Source: Streptomyces sp. 135 (GTDB lineage Bacteria > Actinomycetota > Actinomycetes > Streptomycetales > Streptomycetaceae). Taken from it: a stretch of 64,000 nt of DNA. How positions within the stretch are numbered: the first letter of the stretch is position 1; every line of letters starts with the position of its first letter. The notes beneath the pieces were generated by a model. That model ran no database searches. It was not told the origin of the DNA and was given only the letters and a program-made list of their open reading frames with translations. Position numbers and translations under genes: made by a program. Below, in pieces: positions 32,177 through 42,835 of this stretch. The stretch lies in contig NZ_CP075691.1 of assembly GCF_020026305.1 (NCBI RefSeq), positions 1,178,001-1,242,000 on the forward strand, read 5' to 3'.

Positions 32177-33025
32177 GTCCTCGTCTCGTACCGCCTTCGC
32201 GTCCCCGATGAGGCGCCGCAGTGCCTCGCCGTGTTCGACGCGGGCGGGGAAGGCGTCGGACGCCGCGCGTCGGGCCAGGGCCGCGATGTCGAGAGGTGCG
32301 TGCGAGGCGATGAGTACCGCGTTCCCGAAGCGGCGGCCGCGCAGCACCGACGGCTCGGCGATCAGCGCGAGTTCCTCGAAGGCCTCGGCGAAGGTGGCCA
32401 GTTGGGAGCGGAGGAAGGCGAAGGGCGCGCCGTCGGCGAGGTTCGCCGCGTAGTGACCGCCCGGGCGCAGCACGCGGTCGGCGGCCTTGGCGTAGGAGAC
32501 CGTGGTGAGGTGCGCGGGCACGCGTGAGCCGCCGAAGACGTCGGCGACGAGGACGTCGGCGCTGTCGGCGGGCGCCGCGTCGAGCCACTGCCCGGCGTCC
32601 GCCCCGTGCACGGTGATCCCCGCGTCCCGCTTCCACGGCAGCTGTTCGGCGACCAGTCGCAGCAGCCCCCGGTCGGCCTCGACGACGTCCTGCCGGGAGC
32701 CGGGGCGGGTGGCGGCGGCATAGCGGGGCAGGGTGAGGGCACCGCCGCCGAGGTGGACGACGTCGAGCGGGCGGCCCGGCGCGGCCGCGGTGTCCAGGAC
32801 GTGGGCGAGCCGGCGCGCGTACTCGAACTCCAGGTGGGTCGGCGCGTCCAGGTCCACGTACGACTGGGGCGCCCCGTCGACGGTGAGCAGCCAGGCCCGC
32901 GCCCGGTCGACGTCGGGCATCAGCTTGGCGGTGCCGTGATCCACCTCGCGGGTCACCGGAATCGCCTCGCCCGGGGGCTCGTACCCCGCGCCGGTCTCGA
33001 ACTCGTGCTCGTCCACGGGCTCCAT
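32129..33025 (-). CDS. Spermidine synthase-like protein (class I methyltransferase fold)
   Basis: The 298-residue protein has the polyamine-synthase fold: PTHLEFEYARRLAHVL, the nucleotide motif VVHLGGGALTLPRYAA (about residues 90-105), DVVEADRGLLRLV and SADVLVADVFGGSRVP. True spermidine synthases bind decarboxylated SAM and putrescine. This actinomycete branch lacks the N-terminal beta domain and may act as a methyltransferase or aminopropyltransferase of another substrate. Its last residues, GGAFSVG, lie in the tandem repeat. Confidence 0.82.
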   Translation of the reverse strand: MEPVDEHEFETGAGYEPPGEAIPVTREVDHGTAKLMPDVDRARAWLLTVDGAPQSYVDLDAPTHLEFEYARRLAHVLDTAAAPGRPLDVVHLGGGALTLPRYAAATRPGSRQDVVEADRGLLRLVAEQLPWKRDAGITVHGADAGQWLDAAPADSADVLVADVFGGSRVPAHLTTVSYAKAADRVLRPGGHYAANLADGAPFAFLRSQLATFAEAFEELALIAEPSVLRGRRFGNAVLIASHAPLDIAALARRAASDAFPARVEHGEALRRLIGDAKAVRDEDAVPSPEPPGGAFSVG

Positions 33026-33029
33026 TGTG

Positions 33030-33068
33030 CCGCCCGCCCCGGGGGTTCGATCCCCCCGGAGCGGGCGG
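33030..33068 (-). terminator. Terminator of the tuf3 gene
   Basis: CGCCCGCCCCGGGGG and CCCCCCGGAGCGGGCG form a long GC-rich hairpin around TTCGAT, 16 bp after the tuf3 stop codon. Confidence 0.8.
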
Positions 33069-33084
33069 TGCGGGGCATGGCCCG

Positions 33085-34266
<1,182 letters not shown>

Positions 34267-34350
34267 GGTGGTTCCTTCTCGGAACTCGAAGCTGCTGCCC
34301 CGGACCGGCGGTGTGCGCCTGGTCGGGACGGGGACCCCGGGGGCCGTACC

Positions 34351-34393
34351 GACCCTCCCCCTGCGGGGTCCGCCGGAGTGTCCGGGGAGGGTC
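34351..34393 (-). promoter_or_regulatory. Long hairpin in the tuf3 5' region
   Basis: GACCCTCCCC (34351-34360) and GGGGAGGGTC (34384-34393) are perfect 10-bp arms around a 23-bp loop. In the leftward transcript the hairpin starts on the stop codon of the short frame 34392-34499 and ends 84 nt before the tuf3 start, a position suited to attenuation. Confidence 0.7.
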
Positions 34394-34499
34394 AGCTTCG
34401 GGCGCCGCCGAAGGCGTCGGGGGCGTCGGAGGCGACGACGGCAGCCTTCGCAGCGCCCGCGACTGCGGGCGTGGCTGCGAGGAAGGCGTACCGGAACAT
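34392..34499 (-). CDS. Possible 35-residue leader peptide upstream of tuf3
   Basis: The frame starts [20 protein letters not shown] and ends DAFGGARS, followed by TGA. GAGGA lies about 9 nt before the ATG. Its stop codon overlaps the upstream arm of the hairpin at 34351-34393. The peptide is alanine-rich with no known relative. It may be a regulatory upstream frame or a chance frame; the coincidence with the hairpin is the main support. Confidence 0.35.
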   Translation of the reverse strand: MFRYAFLAATPAVAGAAKAAVVASDAPDAFGGARS

Positions 34500-34608
34500 G
34501 GCTCTGATCCTCGCCGACACGAGTCACGCACGTCGAATGAATTTCGCCGAACGGGACCAGGTGAGCGCCCGGTTGCCGCCGCGCCTCCCCCTCCCCCTCC
34601 CGGCCGGT

Positions 34609-35307
34609 TCAGAGGTTCTTCAGCGCCTCCCGCACCGACAGCGGCGCGAGCCGGTCCCGCTCGCGCTCGACGAAGGCGCGTACCGCGTCCGGATCGGTCT
34701 TGGCGTACTCGCGCAGACACCAGCCGATCGCCTTGCGGACGAAGAATTCGGGGTGCCCCGACCGGCGCAGGCAGTATGCGAAGAGACGCTCGGCGTCCGT
34801 CGCCTCCTTGTGGCGCAGCTGGTGCAGGAGCGCCGTGCGGGCCACCCATATGTCCTCGTCCTCGATCCACTCGTCCATGTCGGCGCGCAGGCGCTGGTCG
34901 GCGGCGACGAGCCCTCCGACGACGTGCGCGGCGAGCAGGTCGACGGTGTCCCACCAGGGGCGCGTGGTCACGAGGTGGCGTACGACGGGCAGAAAACCGG
35001 ACGAGCACCGCTTCACGTGGCGGCGCAGATAGTCCACGGCGAAGTAGGCGTACTCCCGCTCGGGCAGCTCCCAGCAGCGCAGCGCGATGGCCGCGCAGTC
35101 GACCTCGTCGGGGCGGGGCGTGCCGGCGAGGACGGCGCGGGACAGTTCGCGGCGCGCGGGCGAGGCGAGGCCGAGGAAGGGGGCGACGTCCTTCATGTAC
35201 GTACGCATACGCGCCGCCTGCCGGGGATCGGCCGCCGAGGCGTACGTCACGACGAGCCGGTCGAGCACCGCGTCGGCCAGGTCACTTCTCGGGACTGTGA
35301 CGCTCAT
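34609..35307 (-). CDS. AlkD-like DNA alkylation repair protein
   Basis: The 232-residue protein is an all-helical HEAT-like repeat glycosylase of the AlkD family, which excises N3- and N7-alkylated purines. Family segments visible are RMRTYMKDVAPFLGLASPAR (about residues 33-52), AIALRCWELPEREYAYFAVD, DTVDLLAAHVVGGL (with the catalytic-region Asp) and EFFVRKAIGWCLREYAKTDP. ATG 35307 was chosen over 35334, which would overlap the divergent gene's promoter. It diverges from the VTT-domain gene by 49 bp. Confidence 0.9.
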   Translation of the reverse strand: MSVTVPRSDLADAVLDRLVVTYASAADPRQAARMRTYMKDVAPFLGLASPARRELSRAVLAGTPRPDEVDCAAIALRCWELPEREYAYFAVDYLRRHVKRCSSGFLPVVRHLVTTRPWWDTVDLLAAHVVGGLVAADQRLRADMDEWIEDEDIWVARTALLHQLRHKEATDAERLFAYCLRRSGHPEFFVRKAIGWCLREYAKTDPDAVRAFVERERDRLAPLSVREALKNL

Positions 35308-35356
35308 GAGACGCACCATACGGCGATCAGACACATCGGCCGGTTAGTCTTCCCGG

Positions 35357-36064
35357 ATGTTCGAGACCGCAACCGCCCGGCCACAGGGCCTCGCCGTGCG
35401 CTGCGCCAGGGCGCTGCTCTCGCCGTGGTCGCGGCTGTCGCTGCTCGTGGTGCTCCTCGTGGCGGCGGGCACGTGCGTGCTGCTGTTCGAGCCGCAGCGG
35501 CTCCTGTCCGACGGCTGGCCCGCGCAGTTGGGCGGCGCGACGGCGGTGGCCCTGTTCGCGGTGGCGTACGGGGCGTGCACCGCCGCGTTCGTGCCGCGGC
35601 CGCTGCTCAATCTGGCGGCGGGCGCGCTCTTCGGTTCGCAGGCGGGTCTCGTCGCGGCGATCGCCGGCACGGTGTTCGGTGCCGGGATCGCCTTCGGGCT
35701 CGGCAGGATGCTGGGCCAGGACGCGCTGCGGCCGCTGCTGCGGGGGCGCTGGCTGAAGGCGGCGGACGGCCAGTTCAGCCGGCACGGCTTCCGGTCGATG
35801 CTGGCCGTGCGGCTCTTCCCGGGGGTGCCGTTCGCCGCCGCCAACTACTGCGCGGCGGTCTCCCGCATGGGTTGGCTGCCGTTCCTTCTCGCCACGGGCC
35901 TCGGGTCGATCCCGAACACGGCGGCGTACGTCATCGCGGGTGCCCGGGCCTCGACGCCGACGTCGCCCGCCTTCCTGATCGCGATGGGGTTCATCGCGGT
36001 GACGGGCCTTGGCGGGGCGACGGTCGCATGGTTCAAGCGCCACCACTTCCGCGGCCCCCGCTGA
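35357..36064 (+). CDS. TVP38/TMEM64 (VTT domain) membrane protein
   Basis: The 235-residue protein has about five hydrophobic segments and the VTT/SNARE-associated core: FVPRPLLNLAAGALFGSQAG (about residues 78-97), RHGFRSMLAVRLFPGVPFAA and a final segment MGFIAVTGLGGATVAWF. These proteins are DedA relatives implicated in lipid scrambling and membrane integrity. No operon partner is evident; the downstream thiolase gene is convergent with a 35-bp gap. Confidence 0.9.
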   Translation: MFETATARPQGLAVRCARALLSPWSRLSLLVVLLVAAGTCVLLFEPQRLLSDGWPAQLGGATAVALFAVAYGACTAAFVPRPLLNLAAGALFGSQAGLVAAIAGTVFGAGIAFGLGRMLGQDALRPLLRGRWLKAADGQFSRHGFRSMLAVRLFPGVPFAAANYCAAVSRMGWLPFLLATGLGSIPNTAAYVIAGARASTPTSPAFLIAMGFIAVTGLGGATVAWFKRHHFRGPR

Positions 36065-36099
36065 GGTCGGCTTCGGCTTCGCGGGGGCCGGCCAGGCCG

Positions 36100-37269
<1,170 letters not shown>

Positions 37270-37332
37270 GATGCGGGCCTCTTTCGGCTACCGGAGCTGC
37301 TGGACCGCCGGGCTCCCGGCCCGGGGCTACCA

Positions 37333-37379
37333 GTGAGTAGGAAATCTGGACTCACGATAGCCCTGTGAGTTGGAAAATC
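37333..37379. promoter_or_regulatory. HxlR-type operator between the thiolase and its regulator
   Basis: GTGAGTAGGAAATC (37333-37346) and GTGAGTTGGAAAATC (37365-37379) are direct repeats 32 bp (three helical turns) apart. ACTCAC (37350-37355) makes an inverted partner to the first GTGAGT. The set lies between the two divergent start codons. Confidence 0.75.
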
Positions 37380-37413
37380 AAACCCTCTTCTTCCCGCCCC
37401 CTAGACTGCCCGC

Positions 37414-37875
37414 ATGAAGGATCCGCGCCCCTGCTCCATCGCCGACGCCCTCGCCCTCGTCGGCGAGAAGTACTCGCTGCTCGTGCTGCGCGAGGTGTGC
37501 CTCGGCAACGAACGCTTCGACCAGCTCGTACGCAACATCGGCGCGCCCCGCGACATCCTCGCGACGCGCCTTCGCCGGCTGGTGGAGGCGGGGATCCTGG
37601 AGAAGGTCGCCTACAGCGAGCGCCCGCAGCGCTTCCGGTACCGGCCCACGCCGGCCGGCCTCGAACTGGAGCCGGTCCTGATGACGCTCATGGCGTGGGG
37701 CGACCGCCATCTGCGCGGTGACGGGGACCGGCCGATGGTCCTGGAGCACACCTGCGGCCACGAGCTGATCCCGGTGGTGACGTGCTCGGCCTGCGGCGAC
37801 GCGGTCCACCACGAGGACCTCACCGCGCATCCCCAGACCCCGGGCTGGACGACGACGGGCCCCTCGGCGGCGTAG
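37414..37875 (+). CDS. HxlR family transcriptional regulator
   Basis: The 153-residue protein has the HxlR winged helix: CSIADALALVGEKYSLLVLR (about residues 7-26), FDQLVRNIGAPRDILATRLR, LVEAGILEKVAYSERPQRFR and YRPTPAGLELEPVL. The C-terminal tail contains a CxxC pair (VTCSACGD) and the extra Cys and His of HTCGH, which could bind metal or sense redox state. HxlR proteins answer to aldehydes, quinones or hypochlorite. The divergent thiolase gene is the likely target. Confidence 0.92.
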   Translation: MKDPRPCSIADALALVGEKYSLLVLREVCLGNERFDQLVRNIGAPRDILATRLRRLVEAGILEKVAYSERPQRFRYRPTPAGLELEPVLMTLMAWGDRHLRGDGDRPMVLEHTCGHELIPVVTCSACGDAVHHEDLTAHPQTPGWTTTGPSAA

Positions 37876-38070
37876 GGCGGCGCCGGGGCCCGCGGGCCGC
37901 CCGGCGGCCGAAGACGGCCCTCCCCCCATCCCCGTAACCCAGGGCCGCTACGCTGCCCCACGACGAGGGGGGTGATCTCGGGGCCCCTCTCGCGTTCCCG
38001 GCGTTCCGCCTCTCCGGAGCCCGCCCGCCCACGCCTCCCGCACGCTTCCCGCACGCCCCAGCACGCCCCT

Positions 38071-38097
38071 CTATGACCGCTACGACCGCTACGACCG
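38071..38097. repeat. 9-bp tandem repeat upstream of uppP
   Basis: CTATGACCG CTACGACCG CTACGACCG make three units with one variant base, ending 42 bp before the uppP start. The gap 37876-38139 otherwise shows only a GC-rich hairpin after the HxlR gene. Confidence 0.8.
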
Positions 38098-38139
38098 CTT
38101 CGGTGGTCCGATGATCAGTACTTGGACGGCGCAGTTCTC

Positions 38140-39012
38140 ATGTCTTGGTTTGAATCCTTCATCCTCGGGCTCGTCCAGGGACTGACCGAGTTCCTCCCGA
38201 TCTCCTCCAGCGCGCACCTGCGGCTGACGGCGGCGTTCGCCGGCTGGCACGACCCGGGCGCGGCGTTCACGGCGATCACGCAGATCGGCACCGAGACGGC
38301 CGTGCTGATCTACTTCCGCAAGGACATCGCGCGGATCGTGTCCGCGTGGTTCGGCTCGCTCCTCGGGAGGGTGCCGCGCTCGGACCACGACGCGCAGATG
38401 GGCTGGCTGGTCATCGTCGGTTCGATCCCGATCGGCGTCCTCGGCGTGACGTTCAAGGACCAGATCGAGGGCCCCTTCCGCGACCTGCGGCTGATCGCCA
38501 CCACGCTGATCGTGATGGGCGTTGTCCTCGGCATCGCCGACCGCCTGGCGGCCCGCGACGAGACCGGCGGCAGGCACCGCGCCGTACGCCACCGCAAGGG
38601 CCTCAAGGAGCTGGGCGTCAGGGACGGCCTGATCTTCGGCATCTGCCAGGCGATGGCCCTGATCCCGGGCGTCTCCCGCTCCGGCGCCACGATCAGCGGC
38701 GGCCTCCTCATGGGCTACACCCGCGAGGCGGCGGCGCGCTACTCGTTCCTCCTGGCGATCCCCGCCGTCCTCGCCTCCGGCGTCTTCGAGCTGAAGGACG
38801 CGGGCGAGGGCCATGTCTCCTGGGGCCCGACGATCTTCGCCACGATCATCGCGTTCGTGGTCGGCTACGCGGTCATCGCGTGGTTCATGAAGTTCATCAC
38901 GACCAAGAGCTTCATGCCGTTCGTCTACTACCGGATCCTGCTGGGCATCGTGTTGGTCGTGCTGGTCGGCATGGGTGTGCTGAGTCCGCACGCGGGCGAA
39001 TCGGCGGGCTGA
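38140..39012 (+). CDS. uppP: Undecaprenyl-diphosphatase
   Basis: The 290-residue protein is an integral membrane phosphatase that recycles undecaprenyl pyrophosphate to the lipid carrier for peptidoglycan; extra copies give bacitracin resistance. Both motifs are intact: GLTEFLPISSSAHL (about residues 15-28, with the catalytic Glu) and IPGVSRSGATISGGLLMGYT (about 182-201, with the catalytic Arg). About eight membrane segments are present. ATG 38140 (MSWFES) is favoured over 38122. Many Streptomyces have two or more uppP paralogues. Confidence 0.95.
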   Translation: MSWFESFILGLVQGLTEFLPISSSAHLRLTAAFAGWHDPGAAFTAITQIGTETAVLIYFRKDIARIVSAWFGSLLGRVPRSDHDAQMGWLVIVGSIPIGVLGVTFKDQIEGPFRDLRLIATTLIVMGVVLGIADRLAARDETGGRHRAVRHRKGLKELGVRDGLIFGICQAMALIPGVSRSGATISGGLLMGYTREAAARYSFLLAIPAVLASGVFELKDAGEGHVSWGPTIFATIIAFVVGYAVIAWFMKFITTKSFMPFVYYRILLGIVLVVLVGMGVLSPHAGESAG

Positions 39013-39771
39013 CCCAGGGCCGTACAGGCAGCGCTATCTAGCATTTCCTAGCGTCTGATTGCAGCACCACGCCATGATCATCTCCCATTTGTCTCCCACT
39101 CATCTCCCACCGGGAAGCCGGGATGCGCCCCACTAGGACGTGTGCGTCGGCAAAGTAGGGGATGACGCGGAAGGGCTGGCACAGCAGCAGCTGGGCGGGC
39201 CCTTCCGCACAGAGGGTGGCAGGTCAGCTGTGGTCATGTCCGGCCTAGGCCGGGCCCCACCACGAGGAAACGCCGCCGCTCATCCGCCGTGTCCCAGGCA
39301 TCGCCGGTGAGGCCGACCGGCTGTAGGGCCAGGTCCCGAGCGAGCCGGTCGAGGGCGCGGGCGGCCCGCATGTGGCAGGCCGCGTCCAGCACCAGTTGAC
39401 GCAACGCACGGCTCGGCGGAACCCGGGAACCAGCCGCGGCACCGCAGTACGCCAGGGCGCGACTTGGGGCCCCTGACCTGTGAGGACAAGGACGGGGGGC
39501 TTCCACTGCGATCTCGACGACATCGCACGCCTGGTGTCGGCCGACCTCGACCCCGCGCTTCAAGCTGACGTGCACCACGCCGCCGAAGCAGCTCGTCCAT
39601 GGACCACGTCGTCCAGATCCACACCGAGATGATCACCTGCCTCCGGCCCCTCGGACCCACACGGGCCGAGTGAGAGGTCCGGTCGCTCGACTATGCTGAC
39701 ACCAGCGTTGCGCCCGTGTCCGCGATCCGGGATGAGGGCCCCTGACCTCTTTGAGGCGCCTGGAGGAAGCC
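39013..39771. other. 759-bp segment without an intact gene, left edge of a degraded region
   Basis: Near 39075-39110 TCATCTCCCA occurs twice with GTCTCCCACT between. Around 39240-39570 leftward frames read helical segments such as LVLDAACHMRAARALDRLA and TADERRRFLVVGPGLG, probably the relic of a gene. GGGCCCCTGACCT occurs at about 39468 and 39737, the second copy just before the Uma2 gene. No integrase, tRNA or att site could be proven. Confidence 0.4.
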
Positions 39772-40344
39772 GTGACCGCCGAACTCCCCGACTGGATGAT
39801 CCCGCCCAGGATCAGCGGCTGGGAAGCCGATGACCTCGACCTCCTCGCCCAGGCACCGCGGCACACCGAACTCATCGACGGAGCGCTGATCTTCATGATG
39901 TCGCCGCAGCGGTCCTGGCACGCCCGGCTGGTGGAGAACCTGACCTTCGCCCTGCGCCAGGCCGCCCCCGTCGGGTTCGACGCCGAGCGTGAGATGACCG
40001 TCAGGCTCGACAAGAAGAGCCGCCCCGAGCCGGACATCCTGGTCACGACTGCCCCATACGACCCCGACCGGACGTGGTATGCGCCCGAAGACGTCGCCCT
40101 GGTCATCGAGGTCGTCTCGGAGGAGTCGGCGGACCGCGACCGTTCCCTGAAGCCCTTCAAGTACGCACAGGCCAGAATCCCCCACTTCTGGCGCGTCGAG
40201 GACGAGACCGGCGCCCCCACCGTCCACACCTACGAACTCGACACCATGACCAGCACCTACGTGGCCACCGGCATCCACCGCAACCGGTTGAAGGTCTCCG
40301 TCCCCGTCCCCCTCGACATCGACCTCGACAGCCTCGTGCCCTGA
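39772..40344 (+). CDS. Uma2 family protein (DUF820, restriction-endonuclease fold)
   Basis: The 190-residue protein matches the Uma2 family, a PD-(D/E)XK-fold group very abundant in Streptomyces and cyanobacteria and of unknown role. The catalytic pattern is visible: HTELIDGALIFM, RPEPDILVT (Asp near residue 88) and LVIEVVSEESADRD followed by K, the E-x-V...D-K block. GTG 39772 follows GGAGGA. It sits at the edge of a degraded region, and Uma2 genes are often found near mobile DNA. Activity is not inferred. Confidence 0.88.
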   Translation: MTAELPDWMIPPRISGWEADDLDLLAQAPRHTELIDGALIFMMSPQRSWHARLVENLTFALRQAAPVGFDAEREMTVRLDKKSRPEPDILVTTAPYDPDRTWYAPEDVALVIEVVSEESADRDRSLKPFKYAQARIPHFWRVEDETGAPTVHTYELDTMTSTYVATGIHRNRLKVSVPVPLDIDLDSLVP

Positions 40345-40473
40345 CCGCCCCTCCCGGACGCCAGACCACGGCTTCGCGAACAGGAAAGCGTAAGCCGCCT
40401 CACACCCCCGCGAGGGCGAAGGGGAACGGTTCACGGGGCTCGTACCGGCCGGTGACGTCGCGAGCAGGTATCC

Positions 40474-40794
40474 GCACTCGACGACCGCCGAGTCTCCCAT
40501 GGCGTGGTCAAGCGCCAGGTGCACCATGCTCCACGTGCCCGCGTGGGCGTCACCCTGTGGGCGCACCTGGGAAAGTTCGACCTCCAGCGCGTCGGCCGCC
40601 TCGGCGACGGTGGGGAAGCGGTCCAGGAGGTACCGCATCCACAGTGCGGCGCTCACGGTCGGCAGGCGCGGGTCGCGCTCCCCATAGTCCGATTCGGCCA
40701 GCCACGGCAGATGTGCGCCAAGACCCGCCTCGTTGATCCCGGCCGTGGTGGCGGAGTCGTACGCGATGGCCACCGGCCTGCCGTAACGGGCTCC
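40474..40794 (-). pseudogene. Choloylglycine hydrolase/penicillin V acylase fragment
   Basis: About 107 residues match the middle of the Ntn-hydrolase CBAH family: AIAYDSATTAGINEAGL, HLPWLAESDYGERDP, LLDRFPTVAEAADAL and SMVHLALDHAMGDSAVVE. The catalytic N-terminal Cys and about 60 residues before this part are missing, as is the C-terminal half. Both ends are deletions, so no activity is expected. Confidence 0.75.
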
Positions 40795-40905
40795 ACCGCA
40801 GCGGCAGCGGTCGTCCGTTCCCATGCCTGCCCGCTCCGCCCGGCTCGCTGGACAGCACTCACAGGTTGGTGGCCAGGCTCTGCTTCCAGCCCAAGTACCG
40901 GCCCG

Positions 40906-41343
40906 AAGTTCGAAGCGCTCAACGAGGCACTGGGTGAAATCGGGCGAGTGCCCTACTACCCGTGGATGCCCGAGGGGGACGAGGCCACCGTCGCCCGCTG
41001 GGTGCGGCAGGCGCTGTCAACGGTCCTGCACTCGCCCTTCGAGGGCCCGGGTGGCGCCGCCGACTACGGGACGCTGTCCAACGTGCTGCGGTACACCGAG
41101 GGCTGGGAGAGCGTCGAGGTGGACCAGGACGAGGAGCAGGCAGCCGAACGCGCGTTGGTGAGCATGAGCGCGCGGCGGGGCGTGAGATCTTCCCACAGAA
41201 AACGGCTCTGCACCCCTGAGCTGCGGCTACGCCGCCCGCTCGGCGTGATCCGGGAGCTGGGCCGGGCCCTGCCAGTCATCCCCCCGTCAACGGGCGGCGG
41301 GGTCGTACTGCGCGACCCCGCGGCACGTGGCCGGAACCGGTAG
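40906..41343 (+). pseudogene. Unidentified gene lacking its 5' end
   Basis: From 40906 the frame reads plausible coding sequence: FEALNEALGEIGRVPYYPWM, TVARWVRQALSTVLHSPFEG, YGTLSNVLRYTEGWESVEVD and QAAERALVSMSAR. No start codon or ribosome-binding site precedes it, and it abuts the broken hydrolase fragment. After about 41190 the sequence no longer looks coding, although the frame stays open to 41343. No family was recognised. Confidence 0.35.
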
Positions 41344-41437
41344 CGAACGTGGCTCTACCTTGCACCGTGGGTCAGGGATATGAGGCCGGGACGCACACTC
41401 CCTCGCACCACTTCAACGACCGCCGCGAGACTGGGGC

Positions 41438-41689
41438 ATGGACTTCAAACCAGCTCAGATAGACCTGATCAACCAGGCGTACCACCAGTACGGGAAGACC
41501 ATGTTCGCGGCGGCGACGATGGAACGCCCCCTGGTGAATGCCGTCGTCCAGCACCGCCACGCTGCGGCCCAGGAGAACGGCCAGCAGCTGGCCGGTGACT
41601 TGTGGGAGAAGGCGGCAGACGAGACCATGAGGAAGATGATCGAGAGGCTCGCGCCGCACCTGGACAAGGTCCCGAGAAGCCGTCGCTGA
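41438..41689 (+). CDS. Small hypothetical protein
   Basis: The 83-residue, mostly helical protein begins MDFKPAQIDLINQAYHQYGK and ends MIERLAPHLDKVPRSRR. Its composition (Gln, Met and Lys-rich, few low-complexity stretches) looks like a real protein and not antisense sequence. No clear ribosome-binding site precedes ATG 41438. The sequence contains no recognisable motif. It lies in the degraded region next to a transposase scrap, so a phage or plasmid origin is possible. Confidence 0.45.
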   Translation: MDFKPAQIDLINQAYHQYGKTMFAAATMERPLVNAVVQHRHAAAQENGQQLAGDLWEKAADETMRKMIERLAPHLDKVPRSRR

Positions 41690-41692
41690 ACG

Positions 41693-41759
41693 CTAGACGC
41701 CGACGAGGAGGGGCAGTCCGTTCGCGTCCGACAGGACGTGCATCTTGGAACCCGGTGGC
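41693..41759 (-). mobile_element. IS5-type transposase remnant
   Basis: The minus strand reads GSKMHVLSDANGLPLLVGV followed by a stop. This is the DDE-region motif of IS5-family transposases (GxKxHvlxDxxGLPL). Only about 20 codons remain, with no terminal repeats. Confidence 0.65.
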
Positions 41760-42360
41760 TCATGTTCGCTTCAATGATCTTGAAGACAATGGTGCTCTGC
41801 CCCGCTGCGTAGGCCTCGCGTGCCTGCGTGGCCGCGGCGTCCGCCTTGGCCTTGTTGATTCACCCCATGTGTACCCCCTGGTACGGATGATGAGAGGGGT
41901 CCACATTGCCAGCGCCGGGTGATCGATGGGCTGGGTTCCAGTGATGTGGGAAAGCTGGCGCCATGCAGACGACCGAGACGTTCGCCGCGACAGTCGCGCG
42001 CCAGGGATCGTGCTGGTGGGAGTTGTAGAGATGGACCACCACCGCAAGATCCATCATGACTCGCTGGCTGCCGAGGTCGATGAACTCCACGTGGCCATCG
42101 ACTCCTTACCCGCCCAGCCCATGATTCGCGCTCGTTACACAGCCGAGGGGTCAAGTAACAGATACGAGCAGCCGTTGTCAGCGGTCGAGCAAGCATCGGC
42201 AGCTTCGGGCGCGGCAAGGCAATGGCTACGCCTGCGGGTTCAGCTCATTCCTTGACGGAGTACATGATCAAAGCAGAACCGCCGGACTGTTGATGGCCTT
42301 GGATCCATGCGGGCCTACCTGCGGCCGACTGGCCGGTGCTCACGTACAGCATGAGGCTTC
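41760..42360. other. 600-bp segment of broken coding sequence
   Basis: The minus strand next to the transposase scrap reads KAKADAAATQAREAYAAG, then STIVFKIIEAN, an apparent helical gene fragment cut off at both ends. From about 42050 to 42260 the base composition is less GC-rich than the chromosome around it. No intact gene was found. Confidence 0.35.
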
Positions 42361-42771
42361 TCAGGTGATCAGGAGCAGGACCGCCCACATGACGGCGGCG
42401 AGCGACGGCAGTACGTAGACGAGCACGGGCGCTGTACTCATGCCTCGCGGCTGGCAGGTGGCGCGCGTCTCCGCGTATTCGGGGATCACGTCGGCGATGC
42501 GACGCCGGAGCGCTGCGCTGTACCTGAAGTGGCGATGCCCGACGTAGGCCCAGATAGCGGCGAGTGCGATGCCGAACGCTGCGATCACTCGCGCTGGTTG
42601 AGGGTCGTCACCAGTGTTCAACGTCGTGCTGTACGCCACTGCCAGTAAGGACTGGGCGACCAAGAGGAGGTTGCCCTGCTGGTAGCGCACGTTGTCTTCG
42701 TGGAGGCCGTGCTGCCAGAGGCGGTTGGCGGCGGCCTGGCGCTCTGTCTCTCCGCTGGTCCGGTTCTCCAT
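42361..42771 (-). CDS. Small membrane protein, unknown function
   Basis: The 136-residue protein begins with a hydrophilic helical stretch (RLWQHGLHEDNVRYQQGN). Three membrane segments follow: LLLVAQSLLAVAYSTTL (about residues 35-51), VIAAFGIALAAIWAYVG (about 62-78) and VLVYVLPSLAAVMWAVLLL (about 116-134). The W-x-H-G-x-x-x-D-N-x-x-x-Q-Q-x-N-L-L-L-V-A-Q pattern recurs in small bacterial membrane proteins of unknown function. ATG 42771. It is in the border zone of the degraded region, 64 bp downstream of the MFS gene. Confidence 0.7.
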   Translation of the reverse strand: MENRTSGETERQAAANRLWQHGLHEDNVRYQQGNLLLVAQSLLAVAYSTTLNTGDDPQPARVIAAFGIALAAIWAYVGHRHFRYSAALRRRIADVIPEYAETRATCQPRGMSTAPVLVYVLPSLAAVMWAVLLLIT

Positions 42772-42835
42772 ACCCGTTCAATTCCCTCGTAGTGGGCTGG
42801 AAGCACTGCTTCCAGCCAGGCGAGTCCCTGTGCGG

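Noticed and set aside
37972-38076. 34-codon frame (GTG start with strong GGGGG) before uppP
   Set aside because: The peptide is Arg/Pro/Ser/Ala low complexity and runs into the 9-bp tandem repeat. No hairpin or conservation supports it as a leader.
39070-39110. Attachment site of an integrative element
   Set aside because: TCATCTCCCA repeats are short, no tRNA or integrase gene is visible, and no second copy flanks an element.
41963-42028. Short frame starting MQTTETFAATVARQ, ending in a Trp-Trp pair, resembling the start of a HicB-type antitoxin
   Set aside because: It stops after 21 codons and no HicA gene is adjacent. Too short to support a toxin-antitoxin call.
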